A stretch of 64,000 nucleotides of DNA, taken from assembly GCA_904395815.1 (NCBI GenBank), contig CAJFOC010000024.1:1-64000 (forward strand). Reading direction: 5' to 3'. The DNA is from an uncultured Holdemania sp. Its GTDB lineage: Bacteria > Bacillota_I > Bacilli_A > Erysipelotrichales > Erysipelotrichaceae. The translations under genes and the position numbers were made by a program. This document shows positions 18,071 to 28,317 of the stretch, piece by piece. The notes beneath the pieces were generated by a model. It made no database searches, was not told where the DNA came from, and worked only from the letters and a program-made list of their open reading frames with translations. Position 1 is the stretch's first letter; every line of letters begins with the position of its first letter.

Positions 18071-19992
18071 GCGTTTTCTTCCGCAGTGGGAGAAGCGGAA
18101 GGCAGCGGGTCCGTTTTGCGGAACCAGTACAGCGAGCCGCTGTCGCTGGGCAGACCGGTAATGGGATCCACACGCCGCTGCTGCAGCTGGGGACTGAGCT
18201 GATACCAGGGACCTGGCTGTTCCTGCGGAAACACCGTATTGAAAATCTGCTGCCAGATCAGCTTGGGAACTTTGCGTTCGTCATTGGTTTCCAGCTTTTC
18301 ATTTTCATCATAGCCGCTCCACAGCACGACCGTCAGCTGCGGATTGTAGCCGGCGATCAGGCTGTCCCAGTCGCTGGAACCGGATTTGGCCGCGGTTGTC
18401 GTATACGGTTCATAACCGAGAAGAGAAGGCGTCATGACTCCCATGTTTTTGATGTCAAACGGTGCTCTGAGCATCTGCGAAAGCATCAGCGTTTCATCCC
18501 GGCGCAGCAGCTGTTTGGGTTCGCACTGACGCTGATACAGGATGTTGCCGTCGTTATCGGTAATCATTTCAATCAGCGCCGGTTCCTCCACCAGCCCTTC
18601 CGAGGCGAAGGTGTTGTAGATTTTCGCCAGATCGATCAGCGGGAACTGGGTCGCTCCCAGCGCCATGGCGGCGGTCGCCTGCTGATCTTCAATGCCAAAC
18701 GCTTCCAGTGCCTGCGCCAGCATATCCACCCCCAGAAACAGATGGGTTTTGACCGCGTAAATGTTATCGGAAACGCCGATCGCGTTGATCATGGAGATTT
18801 CCTTTTCCGGATACACATCCCGATAATTGGTCGGAGCATACGTCACATCCTGCGTGATCTGAAACTGGGTAGCGGTGGACAGGAAGGTGGAGGAAGGAGA
18901 CAACCCCTGCTGCAGCGCGATGTAGTACAGTAACGGTTTTAAAGTGGAGCCGACCTGGCGGGTGGAAGAGAGCGCCCGGTTGTATTGGGAAGCGGTATAA
19001 TCCCGGCCGCCGACCATGGCCAGCACATCGAAGGTAAAAGGTTCCAGGATCAGACCGGCAACCTGCTGGTCGGTTGCGGGCATGTTGTCGTCTACGGCAT
19101 CCTGCAGGATCTGCTGCATGCCGGTATCCAGACAGGTGTAGATATTCAGCCCCTTTTCCAGATAAGGTTCCTCAAAAAAGCCCATCTCCCGCACCTGCTG
19201 CAGCACGGCGTCCTTGTAGTATCCGCTGGAACCATAGACTTTCTGCGAGGCGGAAAATTCTGCCAGCTGAACAGGCTGGTTTTGGGCCTGCTGCGCCTGC
19301 TGCTCGCTCAGCTTGCCGTTATCCACCATGGCCTGCAGCACGACGGCCTGCCGCTGGCGGGCGTTATCCATGGAAATGAACGGCGAGTAAAGCGAAGGAC
19401 CGTTGGGAATTCCTGCCAGCATGGCCATTTCCGCCAGCGTACAGTCGCCTAACGCCTTGCCGAAAAAGAATTCCGCCGCCCGGCGGATTCCATATACGCC
19501 ATGACCGTAATAGATCGTATTGAGATAGGTTTCCAGAATCTGATCTTTGGAAAAATGCATTTCCAGCCGGGCAGCGTACACCGCTTCCTGCAGCTTTCTG
19601 GACCAGGTCTGATCCAGTGTCAGAAACAGATTGCGGGCAACCTGCTGGGTGATGGTGCTGCCCCCTTCCACAATATCCTGATTCTGCAGGTTGACTAACA
19701 ATGCCTTGGCGATGCGAATCGGATCGAAACCGACATGCTGGTAAAAACGCCGGTCTTCGATGGAAATGACGGCGTCGATCATCGTCTGGGGAATTTCTTC
19801 CAGGCTGATCCACTCGCTGTTTTTCTGAAAAGAAGATTCATAAAAGACATTGCCCTGGTTATCATAGAGACGGACACGGCTGTTTTCTCCTAACAGCGGA
19901 ACGTAGGAAAAATAGGCGGTGACATAGAATCCCAGCAGGAAAATCATCCCGCAGATCAGCAGGGAAAAAGCGATTCGCAACAGCTTTTTCAT
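18052..19992 (-). CDS. class A penicillin-binding protein (glycosyltransferase/transpeptidase)
   Basis: IEDRRFYQHVGFDPIRI and GGSTITQQVARNL GT51 motifs; SSTRQVGSTLKP SxxK motif. Confidence 0.93.
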   Translation of the reverse strand: MKKLLRIAFSLLICGMIFLLGFYVTAYFSYVPLLGENSRVRLYDNQGNVFYESSFQKNSEWISLEEIPQTMIDAVISIEDRRFYQHVGFDPIRIAKALLVNLQNQDIVEGGSTITQQVARNLFLTLDQTWSRKLQEAVYAARLEMHFSKDQILETYLNTIYYGHGVYGIRRAAEFFFGKALGDCTLAEMAMLAGIPNGPSLYSPFISMDNARQRQAVVLQAMVDNGKLSEQQAQQAQNQPVQLAEFSASQKVYGSSGYYKDAVLQQVREMGFFEEPYLEKGLNIYTCLDTGMQQILQDAVDDNMPATDQQVAGLILEPFTFDVLAMVGGRDYTASQYNRALSSTRQVGSTLKPLLYYIALQQGLSPSSTFLSTATQFQITQDVTYAPTNYRDVYPEKEISMINAIGVSDNIYAVKTHLFLGVDMLAQALEAFGIEDQQATAAMALGATQFPLIDLAKIYNTFASEGLVEEPALIEMITDNDGNILYQRQCEPKQLLRRDETLMLSQMLRAPFDIKNMGVMTPSLLGYEPYTTTAAKSGSSDWDSLIAGYNPQLTVVLWSGYDENEKLETNDERKVPKLIWQQIFNTVFPQEQPGPWYQLSPQLQQRRVDPITGLPSDSGSLYWFRKTDPLPSASPTAEENAYPVDG

Positions 19993-20109
19993 TGACGCTC
20001 ACCTCAGGATTATTGTGGCCGGATGAAAGAAATTTAAACTTCTTGAAAATGTCTATTGACTTCCCGGGGGCAACCGTTATAATTCATAGGGAATAAAGGA
20101 AAAAGACGG

Positions 20110-20493
20110 ATGATTTCGAAGAAGAAACGAATACAGGTTTACCGCACAGACATGAATACCGGCGTCCGGCAGCGGCTGGCGGACGGCGTTGGCGAGCTGA
20201 GCGAAGACCGCCGGCTGACTTACCGGGAAGCGTTGCCCTCCGGGTGTCGGGTGGAGGTGGAAGCCGGTGAGGATCAGCTGACGATACGCCGCTATGGCGA
20301 AGCGCATACCACACTGATTCTGCGCCGTGACGAGCGTTCTTTAACGCGGGTGGAAACCGCGGAAGGCGTTCTGGAAATTGAAAATCAGACGGAACTGCTG
20401 GAGCTGAGCAGCGAATGCTGGCGCGTGGTGTATCGCAGCGGCGAGCTGGAGCGTTTTCAGTTTGAGTGGTGGTTGAAGGAGGCAGAAGCGTGA
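20110..20493 (+). CDS. DUF1934 family (YwiB-like) beta-barrel protein
   Basis: 127 aa directly upstream of argS as ywiB is in bacilli. Confidence 0.75.
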   Translation: MISKKKRIQVYRTDMNTGVRQRLADGVGELSEDRRLTYREALPSGCRVEVEAGEDQLTIRRYGEAHTTLILRRDERSLTRVETAEGVLEIENQTELLELSSECWRVVYRSGELERFQFEWWLKEAEA

Positions 20494-22136
20494 ATCAGAT
20501 TGAAATGAATTTGAAACAATGCGTCATCGACGCGGTCAGCCGGGCTTTTGGTCTGCAGCTGAGCGCTGGGGATGTCGTCATTGAGATACCGAAAGAAAAA
20601 GCGCACGGGGATTATTCCACTAACACGGCGATGCGGCTGACCCGTCAGCTGCGTCAGAATCCGCGGCAGATTGCGCAGCAGCTGATCGATCATCTTGATC
20701 TTCAGCAGGGTTCCATTCGTCAGGCGGAGATTGCCGGACCGGGCTTCATCAATTTTTTTATGAAGTCAGACAGTCTGACGGAAGTGATTGCGACCGTGCT
20801 TCGCGAAGATGAAAATTACGGCCGCAGCAACGACGGTCAGGGACTGAAGGTCAATGTGGAATATGTTTCCGCCAATCCGACCGGAGATCTGCATCCGGGG
20901 CATGCCCGCGGCGCGGCCATGGGCGATTCGGTGACCCGGCTGATGAACTTTGCCGGCTACGATGTGACCCGGGAATACTATGTCAACGATGCGGGCAATC
21001 AGATCCGCAACATGGCCAATTCGCTGCAGGCTCGTTACCTGCAGGCTTGCGGGGTGCAGGCCGAGGTGCCGGAAGACGGTTATCACGGTCCGGATCTGAT
21101 CAAAATTGCGGAAACGCTGAAAGCGGAATACGGCGATTCGCTGGCGCATAAGGATAAAGCGGAAACCTACCCGTTTTTCCGTCAGGAAGGTCTGAAAGCG
21201 GAACTGGCCAAGCTGAAGGAAGATCTCAAGGCGTTCAGGGTGGAGTTTGACGTCTGGACCAGCGAGCAGAGCATCTATGACCGCGGCATGGTGGATCGGG
21301 CGCTGCAGCTGCTGAAGCAGCAGGGCATGACCTACGAGAGCGAAGGCGCGCTGTGGCTGAGGACGACGGATTTTGGCGACGACAAAGACCGGGTGCTGGT
21401 GAAAAGCGATGGCAGCAATACCTATCTGATGCCGGATATCGCTTATCATGTGGATAAATTTGACCGCGGTTATGACAAGCTGATCGACTTCTTCGGCGCC
21501 GATCATCACGGCTACATCGCGCGATTGAAAGCAGCGGTGCAGGCGTTGGGAAAAAACAGAGATGATCTGGAAATCGATATCATCCAGATGGCCCGGATGG
21601 TCAAGGACGGCCAGGAATTCAAGATGTCCAAGCGGACCGGTAAGGCGGTCGCGCTGAAGGATCTGGTAGAAGAAGCCGGCGTTGATGCCGTGCGGTATTT
21701 CTTCGTTTCCCGGGCGGCGGACACGCATATGGATTTTGATATCGACATGGCAAAACGCCAGACCAACGAAAATCCGGTATACTACGCGCAATATGCGCAT
21801 GCCCGGATGTGCTCCATTCTGCGCTCGGGTCAGGATCTGGCCATGGCGGACAGCTACGGGCTGATTCAGCATGAAAAGGAGCTGGATCTGCTGAAGCATA
21901 TCAACGAGTTTGCCTCGGTGGTAGCGGAAGCGGCCAGAACCCGTCAGCCGCATAAAATGTGCAATTACATCACACGGCTGGCTCAGCTGTTTCATAGCTT
22001 CTATGGGGATTGCAAGGTTCTGGATCAGCAGAACCCGGAGCTGAGTTCTCAGCGTCTGGCGCTGGTCAAGGCCGCGCAGATTACCCTGCGTAACGCGCTG
22101 GGACTGATCGGGGTCAGCGCGCCGGAAAAAATGTAA
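20490..22136 (+). CDS. argS: arginyl-tRNA synthetase
   Basis: VEYVSANPTGDLHPGHARGAAMGD HIGH-type motif; GTG start overlapping previous stop. Confidence 0.95.
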   Translation: MNQIEMNLKQCVIDAVSRAFGLQLSAGDVVIEIPKEKAHGDYSTNTAMRLTRQLRQNPRQIAQQLIDHLDLQQGSIRQAEIAGPGFINFFMKSDSLTEVIATVLREDENYGRSNDGQGLKVNVEYVSANPTGDLHPGHARGAAMGDSVTRLMNFAGYDVTREYYVNDAGNQIRNMANSLQARYLQACGVQAEVPEDGYHGPDLIKIAETLKAEYGDSLAHKDKAETYPFFRQEGLKAELAKLKEDLKAFRVEFDVWTSEQSIYDRGMVDRALQLLKQQGMTYESEGALWLRTTDFGDDKDRVLVKSDGSNTYLMPDIAYHVDKFDRGYDKLIDFFGADHHGYIARLKAAVQALGKNRDDLEIDIIQMARMVKDGQEFKMSKRTGKAVALKDLVEEAGVDAVRYFFVSRAADTHMDFDIDMAKRQTNENPVYYAQYAHARMCSILRSGQDLAMADSYGLIQHEKELDLLKHINEFASVVAEAARTRQPHKMCNYITRLAQLFHSFYGDCKVLDQQNPELSSQRLALVKAAQITLRNALGLIGVSAPEKM

Positions 22137-22153
22137 GAAAGGACTGTGGATTC

Positions 22154-22513
22154 GTGTCAAATCGTTCAATGACGGATGTTGCTTATCAGCTGTTAAGCAA
22201 GAAGAAAAACAGCGTTGCCTTCAACAAGCTGTGGGATGAGGTGTCTCAGATCATGGGTTATTCGGAAAATGTGGCGGACAGAAAAATCGCTTCATTTTAT
22301 ACGGCGATGATGCTGGACAGCCGCTTTACCTCTCTGAGCAACAACAAGTGGGATCTGCGTTCCCGTCATACGTACAATGAAACGCACTACGATACCAGCG
22401 CGATTGTGCTGGATGACGACAGCAGCGAGGATCTCGATGAGCTGGACAGCTTCGAGGAGGATAACGACCACGAGAAGCCAGCTTACGATGAAAACGCGGA
22501 AGAAAGCTATTAA
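22154..22513 (+). CDS. rpoE: DNA-directed RNA polymerase delta subunit
   Basis: HARE-HTH type N-terminus, acidic C-terminus; GTG start. Confidence 0.9.
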   Translation: MSNRSMTDVAYQLLSKKKNSVAFNKLWDEVSQIMGYSENVADRKIASFYTAMMLDSRFTSLSNNKWDLRSRHTYNETHYDTSAIVLDDDSSEDLDELDSFEEDNDHEKPAYDENAEESY

Positions 22514-22563
22514 TCTGAAATGCAGGCGGCGCAAGCCGCTTTTTGTAAACAAGGAGGGAAGTC

Positions 22564-23220
22564 ATGGCCACAGCGGTATGGGACTGGAACGGAACGTTAT
22601 TGGATGATGTGGAGGTCTGCATCGGTACGATGAATGAGATGCTGCGCCGGCGTCATCTGCCGACATTGCCCGATCGGGCAGCGTATCAGCGTGTTTTTAC
22701 TTTTCCGGTGATCGACTACTACCGGCGGGTGGGGCTGGATCTGGAAAAGGAAAGCTTTGAGCAGCTGTCGGAGGAATACATGAGCGAATATCATCGGCGG
22801 GCGGTGCACTGCGGTTTGTTTGCGGATGTTGAGGAGGGAATCGGGATGCTGCAAAAAAGCGGTATCCCGTCGCTGATTCTGTCCGCTTCCCGTCAGGATC
22901 ATCTGCGGCGGCAGACGGATCAATGCGGCTGTACCGATTGGTTCAGCGATCTGATCGGTATTTGTGATATTTATGCCCGGGAAAAGCTGAGCGCGGCTCA
23001 GGTGTGGCTGAAGCGTCATCCGCAATCGGATCAAAACATGATCATGATCGGCGATTCTCTGCATGACGCGGAGGTTGCGGCGGCGCTGGCATGGGACTGC
23101 ATTTTGATTGACCGCGGGCATCAGAGCCGCGATCTGCTGGAAACTTCCGATAGACCCGTTGTCTCCACAGTATCGGAAGCGGTATCGCTGATTCTGGCAA
23201 AGCACAAAGCGGAACGGTGA
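22564..23220 (+). CDS. HAD family hydrolase
   Basis: VWDWNGTLLDD motif I; IGDSLHDAEVAAA motif IV. Confidence 0.88.
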   Translation: MATAVWDWNGTLLDDVEVCIGTMNEMLRRRHLPTLPDRAAYQRVFTFPVIDYYRRVGLDLEKESFEQLSEEYMSEYHRRAVHCGLFADVEEGIGMLQKSGIPSLILSASRQDHLRRQTDQCGCTDWFSDLIGICDIYAREKLSAAQVWLKRHPQSDQNMIMIGDSLHDAEVAAALAWDCILIDRGHQSRDLLETSDRPVVSTVSEAVSLILAKHKAER

Positions 23221-23248
23221 TGGAAAACGAAATCATATGGTAAAAACA

Positions 23249-23289
23249 AGGATGGATATCAGGGAAATTCTCTGTCCATCCTTTTTTAT
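23249..23289 (+). terminator. intrinsic terminator
   Basis: AAGGATGGA...TCCATCCTTTTTT. Confidence 0.75.
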
Positions 23290-23398
23290 CGGAATTCTGG
23301 CTGAAAGAAAGCCGCAGATTAAACAAGTTTTGGTCATGATGAAGGGATCAAAGGGGAAGTTAGTGATGATGAGAATGATAAAAAGGAACTTTGGCTGC

Positions 23399-23444
23399 AA
23401 AAAAAAAAGACTGCGGCATCGACTTTAACAAGTCGCTGGCCGCA
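23399..23444 (-). terminator. intrinsic terminator of the DUF1846 gene
   Basis: ACTGCGGC...CGACTT/AAGTCG...GCCGCAGT followed by T run on minus. Confidence 0.8.
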
Positions 23445-23452
23445 GTGTTTTA

Positions 23453-24937
23453 TCAGCGATGATACAGTTTTTTCTTCTGATAAACCGGTTCGCAGGTCAG
23501 GTTCATGCCCAGTTTCTTGAATGTCGACAAGTCGACTTCTGAAAGCAGGACGGTGGAATGGACTTCGCAGTCTTTCAGTTTTTTCAATTGCTGCATGGCC
23601 AGATGGGAAACCGGATTGTTGGTGGCCGCAATCGCCAGCGCGATGAGAATTTCATCGGTATGCAGGCGCGGATTGTGATTGCCCAGATGCTGGACTTTCA
23701 GTTTCTGAATCGGTTCAATGACATTGGGGGAAATCAGCGGAATGTTATCGTTGATGCCGCCCAGTTCTTTCAGCGCGTTGAGCAGCGCAGCGCTGGAAGC
23801 CCCCAGCAGATCAGACGTTTTTCCGGTGATGATGCGGCCGTCATTCAGCTCAATCGCCACTGCCGGCGCTTCAGTGCAGGCGGCCTTGGCCAAAGCCGCT
23901 TCCGCGACTTTGCGGTCATGCCGGGTGATGCCGGCCTGATTCATGATCAGCTCAATTTTACCGACGGCTTCCTCAGAGCCGATATCTAGCCGCAGATCGC
24001 ACAGCGCCTGAAAATACCGGCGCAGAATCTCGTCCAGACTGGCCTGGCGGGCTGCCTCATCGTCAATGATGCAGTAGCCGGCCATGTTGACGCCCATGTC
24101 TGTCGGCGATTTGTAGGGGGAGACGCCCGCGATCTTTTCAAACAACGTATTGAGTACCGGGAACACTTCGACATCGCGGTTATAATTGATCGCGGTTTCG
24201 CCATACGCTTCCAGATGGAACGGATCGATCATGTTGACGTCGTTCAGATCGGCAGTGGCTGCTTCGTAAGCCAGGTTGACCGGATGTTTTAACGGCAGAT
24301 TCCAGATCGGGAAAGTTTCAAATTTGGCATAACCGGCCTGGATTCCGCGCTTATAATCATGATACAGCTGCGACAGGCAGGTTGCCATTTTGCCGCTGCC
24401 CGGTCCCGGCGCGGTGACGACGATCAGCTCGCGAGTCGTTTCGATGTATTCGTTGCGCCCGAATCCCTCGTCGGAAACGATGAAGGAAACGTTGCTGGGA
24501 TACCCGGCGATCGGATAGTGAAGGACAACGCGGATTCCCAGCCCTTCCAGCTTTTTCTTGAACAGATCGGCGGTAATCTGTCCGGCATACTGAGCGATGA
24601 CGACAGAACCGACGTACAGATCAATGCTGCGGAAGGCGTCGATCAGACGCAGTACATCGAGATCGTAGGTGATGCCCAGATCGCTGCGGACTTTGTTTTT
24701 TTCAATATCCGCAGCGTTAATGACAATGACGATTTCCACCGATTCCTTTAATTCCATCAGCATCTTGATCTTGCTGTCAGGATGAAACCCTGGTAATACG
24801 CGGGAAGCGTGGAAGTCGTCAAAAAGCTTGCCGCCGAATTCGAGATAAAGCTTGTTGCCGAACTGCTGGATTCGTTCTTTAATGCGCAGCGACTGCATCT
24901 GCACATATTTTTCGTTATCAAAAGCGATTTTTTTCAT
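23453..24937 (-). CDS. DUF1846 domain-containing protein
   Basis: 494 aa, [51 protein letters not shown]. Confidence 0.88.
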   Translation of the reverse strand: MKKIAFDNEKYVQMQSLRIKERIQQFGNKLYLEFGGKLFDDFHASRVLPGFHPDSKIKMLMELKESVEIVIVINAADIEKNKVRSDLGITYDLDVLRLIDAFRSIDLYVGSVVIAQYAGQITADLFKKKLEGLGIRVVLHYPIAGYPSNVSFIVSDEGFGRNEYIETTRELIVVTAPGPGSGKMATCLSQLYHDYKRGIQAGYAKFETFPIWNLPLKHPVNLAYEAATADLNDVNMIDPFHLEAYGETAINYNRDVEVFPVLNTLFEKIAGVSPYKSPTDMGVNMAGYCIIDDEAARQASLDEILRRYFQALCDLRLDIGSEEAVGKIELIMNQAGITRHDRKVAEAALAKAACTEAPAVAIELNDGRIITGKTSDLLGASSAALLNALKELGGINDNIPLISPNVIEPIQKLKVQHLGNHNPRLHTDEILIALAIAATNNPVSHLAMQQLKKLKDCEVHSTVLLSEVDLSTFKKLGMNLTCEPVYQKKKLYHR

Positions 24938-25064
24938 TGCGATTTCCCCTTAAAAATTCAATTCTATATTATAACAGAAAAACGGGAACGTGGCTATTGT
25001 TCCTCGCATCTTGCCGGCGGTCAAAAGAAAAGGGGAGGCTGCGGCGGCCTCCCTGACAACGCTG

Positions 25065-26681
25065 TCAGGCAAACTGAAACAGGCTTGGATAATCATGGGT
25101 AATGGCGTAGCGGCTTTCCTCGCTGCAGCGCAGAAACAGCGCCAGGCTTTCAATGCTGATCTGGCCGGCATTCATCAGCCATGCCGTCATGGAATCCGGA
25201 TCCATGCGCAGTTCCGCTTCCAGCTGTTCAATCTTTTTCAGCCCGTAGCAGTAACAGGTGAAATAGCCGAACATGTTTTCCTGAGCCAGCACCTGACCGC
25301 GGGCGGTCCGCTCGTCAAAGCCCAGCTCTTTCTGATACAGTTCGACGACCTCGCCGATTTGCCTGTTTTCCAGACGCAGCATCAGATCGGCTTTGATTCT
25401 GACGGCGGTATGATGACGGCGCAGCGCGGTAAACAGCGGAAAATAAGGATCTTCAGCGAAGATGGATTCATAGACCCGCTCGCTGCGATGGGCGGTGCCT
25501 TCGATAATCGGATCGGCTTTCGGACCGCCTTTCATCGTCTGCAAAATCGGATCGCTGCAGCTGTGGACAAACTGCAGGTGATGACCGAAATAGGCCTCAT
25601 GAATCGTATTGACCTTGATCCATCCGTCGCTGACGGCGGTGAAATTGGTTTCATTGAGGAACATTCGGCCGCGAATCGGTCTTTCATACGGGCAGCCGTT
25701 CATATAACCGCCCCAGGGGAACGATTCCCGCAGCTCTTCAGGCACGCCGGTCAGCTCGCAGCTTTCGCCTAAAGGCAGCCACAGCTTTTTCGCACAGGCT
25801 TCGCGGACCCGGCGCAGATAGCGATGACCGCGTTCAAACATTTCTTCAGCGCTGCTGCAGGGGCCGGCATGCGTATCGAGCAGTTCCCGTACCTCCTGAA
25901 GAGTGGTAACCGGATGAGCGGCCAGGCGTGAGGCGATGGCCATCATCGTACTGCGGGTCTTGTCCATCTCTTCTTCATACCAGCCCAGCAGATCGTCCAG
26001 ATCCACACCCAGACGCAGCTTCAGCACTCGTCGGTATTGCTGCGGATCGGTATGGAGCCGCTCCTGCAGGCCGCGCAGAGTTTTTTGCTGAGGGGCAGGC
26101 AGTTTCTGCTGCAGATGACAGATCAACGCCTGCAGCTGTTCGCTGTTTTCGTGCAGCACGGCAGCCAGCGCTGCCCATTGCGGTTTCAGCGTACCGATGG
26201 TGCGGACAATCTGGTTGTTGAACTCAAGCGCTCCCTGAAGTAACGCGGACTGCTGTGATTTTTCCATCGTTTCAGCTCGTTGTTGCCACAAGGCAAGACT
26301 TTCCCGCATGGCGCTGTGACGCTGCAGTAACAGGTCGAAACGCAGTGATTCACGCCGCTGATCGCGTGTCAGCAATGTTTTCAGAAACTGCTGCTGACGA
26401 GAGAACCAGTTTCCGGAACCCTCAAAAGCGTCTTCCAGATCCAATGACAACATATCGGTATAGTCAGTAAAGTGGCGGATGAAAAAGCGGTCAATCTCCG
26501 TTTTATCAGGCAGCGCCTGAATACGGCGGTTCAGCTGTGTCAGCTGCTGCCGCAGCTGATGCTGCAGCGCCGGATCCGGCCGCAGCGGTTCTGTCTGAAA
26601 TGCTCCCAGACTGAAAAGCCGGTCATGCAGCAGCGCCAGATCTCTGTCCAGTTCACGGATAGTACGGATTGAGTCGTTCAT
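25065..26681 (-). CDS. DUF885 family (putative metallopeptidase)
   Basis: HEAYFGHHLQ zinc-site-like motif and GTAHRSERVYESIFAED; 538 aa. Confidence 0.75.
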   Translation of the reverse strand: MNDSIRTIRELDRDLALLHDRLFSLGAFQTEPLRPDPALQHQLRQQLTQLNRRIQALPDKTEIDRFFIRHFTDYTDMLSLDLEDAFEGSGNWFSRQQQFLKTLLTRDQRRESLRFDLLLQRHSAMRESLALWQQRAETMEKSQQSALLQGALEFNNQIVRTIGTLKPQWAALAAVLHENSEQLQALICHLQQKLPAPQQKTLRGLQERLHTDPQQYRRVLKLRLGVDLDDLLGWYEEEMDKTRSTMMAIASRLAAHPVTTLQEVRELLDTHAGPCSSAEEMFERGHRYLRRVREACAKKLWLPLGESCELTGVPEELRESFPWGGYMNGCPYERPIRGRMFLNETNFTAVSDGWIKVNTIHEAYFGHHLQFVHSCSDPILQTMKGGPKADPIIEGTAHRSERVYESIFAEDPYFPLFTALRRHHTAVRIKADLMLRLENRQIGEVVELYQKELGFDERTARGQVLAQENMFGYFTCYCYGLKKIEQLEAELRMDPDSMTAWLMNAGQISIESLALFLRCSEESRYAITHDYPSLFQFA

Positions 26682-26736
26682 CGTTGTTCCTCCTTATCAG
26701 AATAAAAGAAAACCAGTCCGGTCAGACTGATTATTC

Positions 26737-27021
26737 TTAAGAATAAGTCTTATCGGATACCGGGGAACCGATATCTTCCTCACCGCGCTGTTCCAGTTCT
26801 TCTTCCAGACTGTAGGTAATGTCTTCCAGCGCAGAAACCATGGATTTCAGCTGTTCCCGAATCAGATTCAGCCGCGTGTAGGCAAGCTGAAGCGACGCCG
26901 CAGAGGAAGAATCGCGATTCTGACAATCCTGTTTGATCACATTCAGGACTGACGCATCCAAATTGTCCACAATGGCAGCCAGGTCCCAGGCAATATCGTA
27001 AATCTCTGAACTTTTTTTCAT
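26737..27021 (-). CDS. hypothetical protein, helical, ~94 aa
   Basis: Start MKKSSEIYDIAWDL after TTTCCTCC (minus GGAGGAAA RBS). Confidence 0.6.
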   Translation of the reverse strand: MKKSSEIYDIAWDLAAIVDNLDASVLNVIKQDCQNRDSSSAASLQLAYTRLNLIREQLKSMVSALEDITYSLEEELEQRGEEDIGSPVSDKTYS

Positions 27022-27338
27022 ACCCTTTCCTCCGGTTGGAATTCTATCCAACATTTCTTTTCAATACAATGTTTTTCAAGCAAGCGGAAATCGGACAGAT
27101 ACAGTGAAATCCGGCTGTCCTTATTATAAACAATTTTTACTCTTTCGTGGGAAAAAAAGTCACGTAATGCGACATTTTTTGTTCCCTGAGGAACAAAAAC
27201 GTTGTACAGAGGAACATTTTTTGGTACAGAAGAACATTGCAGACAGATTGTGTTCCTGTGTCAATTTACGCCGCTTGCGACTTCTCAAATCATGAAAAAA
27301 GGAGTAAAATAAGGGCGTAGAAACAGGAGGAGTAGTTT

Positions 27339-28205
27339 ATGGCATTAGTTTCCGCAAAAGAAATGATCGAAAAAGCTCACGAAGGCCACTACGCAGTAGG
27401 TGCTTTCAACATCAATAACATGGAATGGATCAAGTCGATCCTGGCTGCCGCTGAAGAAGCGAAATCGCCGGTGATGCTGGGTGTTTCCGAAGGCGCCGGC
27501 AAGTACATGGCAGGCTTCAAGAATGTTGTCGCCATGGTTCGTGAAATCCATGACTCGATGGGCATTACCGTACCGGTAGCGCTGCATCTGGATCACGGAA
27601 CATTTGAAGGCGCGAAGGCCTGCATTGAAGCGGGATTCACTTCCGTTATGTTTGACGGCTCTCATTATGATTTTGATGAGAACGTTGCCAAATCCAAGGA
27701 AATCCTGGAGCTGGCTCATTCCAAGGGCATTTCCGTTGAATGTGAAGTCGGCGGTATCGGCGGCACAGAAGATGGCGTTACCAGCAACGGAGAACTGGCA
27801 GATCCTCAGGAGTGCGCAGCGATCGCGGCGCTGGGCGTTGATTTCCTGGCTGCGGGCATCGGCAACATTCATGGCAAATATCCGGCTGACTGGAAAGGTC
27901 TGAACTTCGAAAGACTGGCTGAAATCCAGGCGTCGACACAGGGCAAACCGCTGGTTCTGCATGGCGGCAGCGGCATCCCGGCGGATCAGATTGCCAAGGC
28001 CATCTCCCTGGGCGTTTCCAAGATCAACGTGAACACGGAACTGCAGCTGGTCTTCGCGGATGCTACCCGTAAATACATCGAAGCGGGCAAGGATCTGGAA
28101 GGCAAGGGCTATGACCCGCGTAAGCTGCTGAAACCGGGCGCGGATGCGATCACCAAGAAAGTTGTTGAGATGATCCATCAGTTCGGTTCTGCCAACAAGG
28201 CGTAA
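27339..28205 (+). CDS. fba: class II fructose-1,6-bisphosphate aldolase
   Basis: HLDHGTFEGAKACIEAGFTSVMFDGSH; GSGIPADQI; GGAGGAG RBS. Confidence 0.95.
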   Translation: MALVSAKEMIEKAHEGHYAVGAFNINNMEWIKSILAAAEEAKSPVMLGVSEGAGKYMAGFKNVVAMVREIHDSMGITVPVALHLDHGTFEGAKACIEAGFTSVMFDGSHYDFDENVAKSKEILELAHSKGISVECEVGGIGGTEDGVTSNGELADPQECAAIAALGVDFLAAGIGNIHGKYPADWKGLNFERLAEIQASTQGKPLVLHGGSGIPADQIAKAISLGVSKINVNTELQLVFADATRKYIEAGKDLEGKGYDPRKLLKPGADAITKKVVEMIHQFGSANKA

Positions 28206-28218
28206 GAACAGAAATAAA

Positions 28219-28258
28219 AGTTGAGGTCTCTTCCAAAGGAAGGGCCTCAACTTTTTTG
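28219..28258 (+). terminator. intrinsic terminator of fba
   Basis: AAAAGTTGAGG...CCTCAACTTTTTT. Confidence 0.85.
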
Positions 28259-28317
28259 TAATGTATTCTTTTGCGGTGCTGTCCTTCTGCTGCATCCATG
28301 CGGAATTATCTTTTTTG

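Noticed and set aside
20766-22169. 467-aa minus-strand ORF opposite argS
   Set aside because: Antisense to a clear argS; composition (His/Arg/Gln-rich) typical of a reverse-frame shadow.
27104-27295. 63-aa plus-strand ORF upstream of fba
   Set aside because: Consists largely of the operator-like repeat region; no RBS and no family resemblance.
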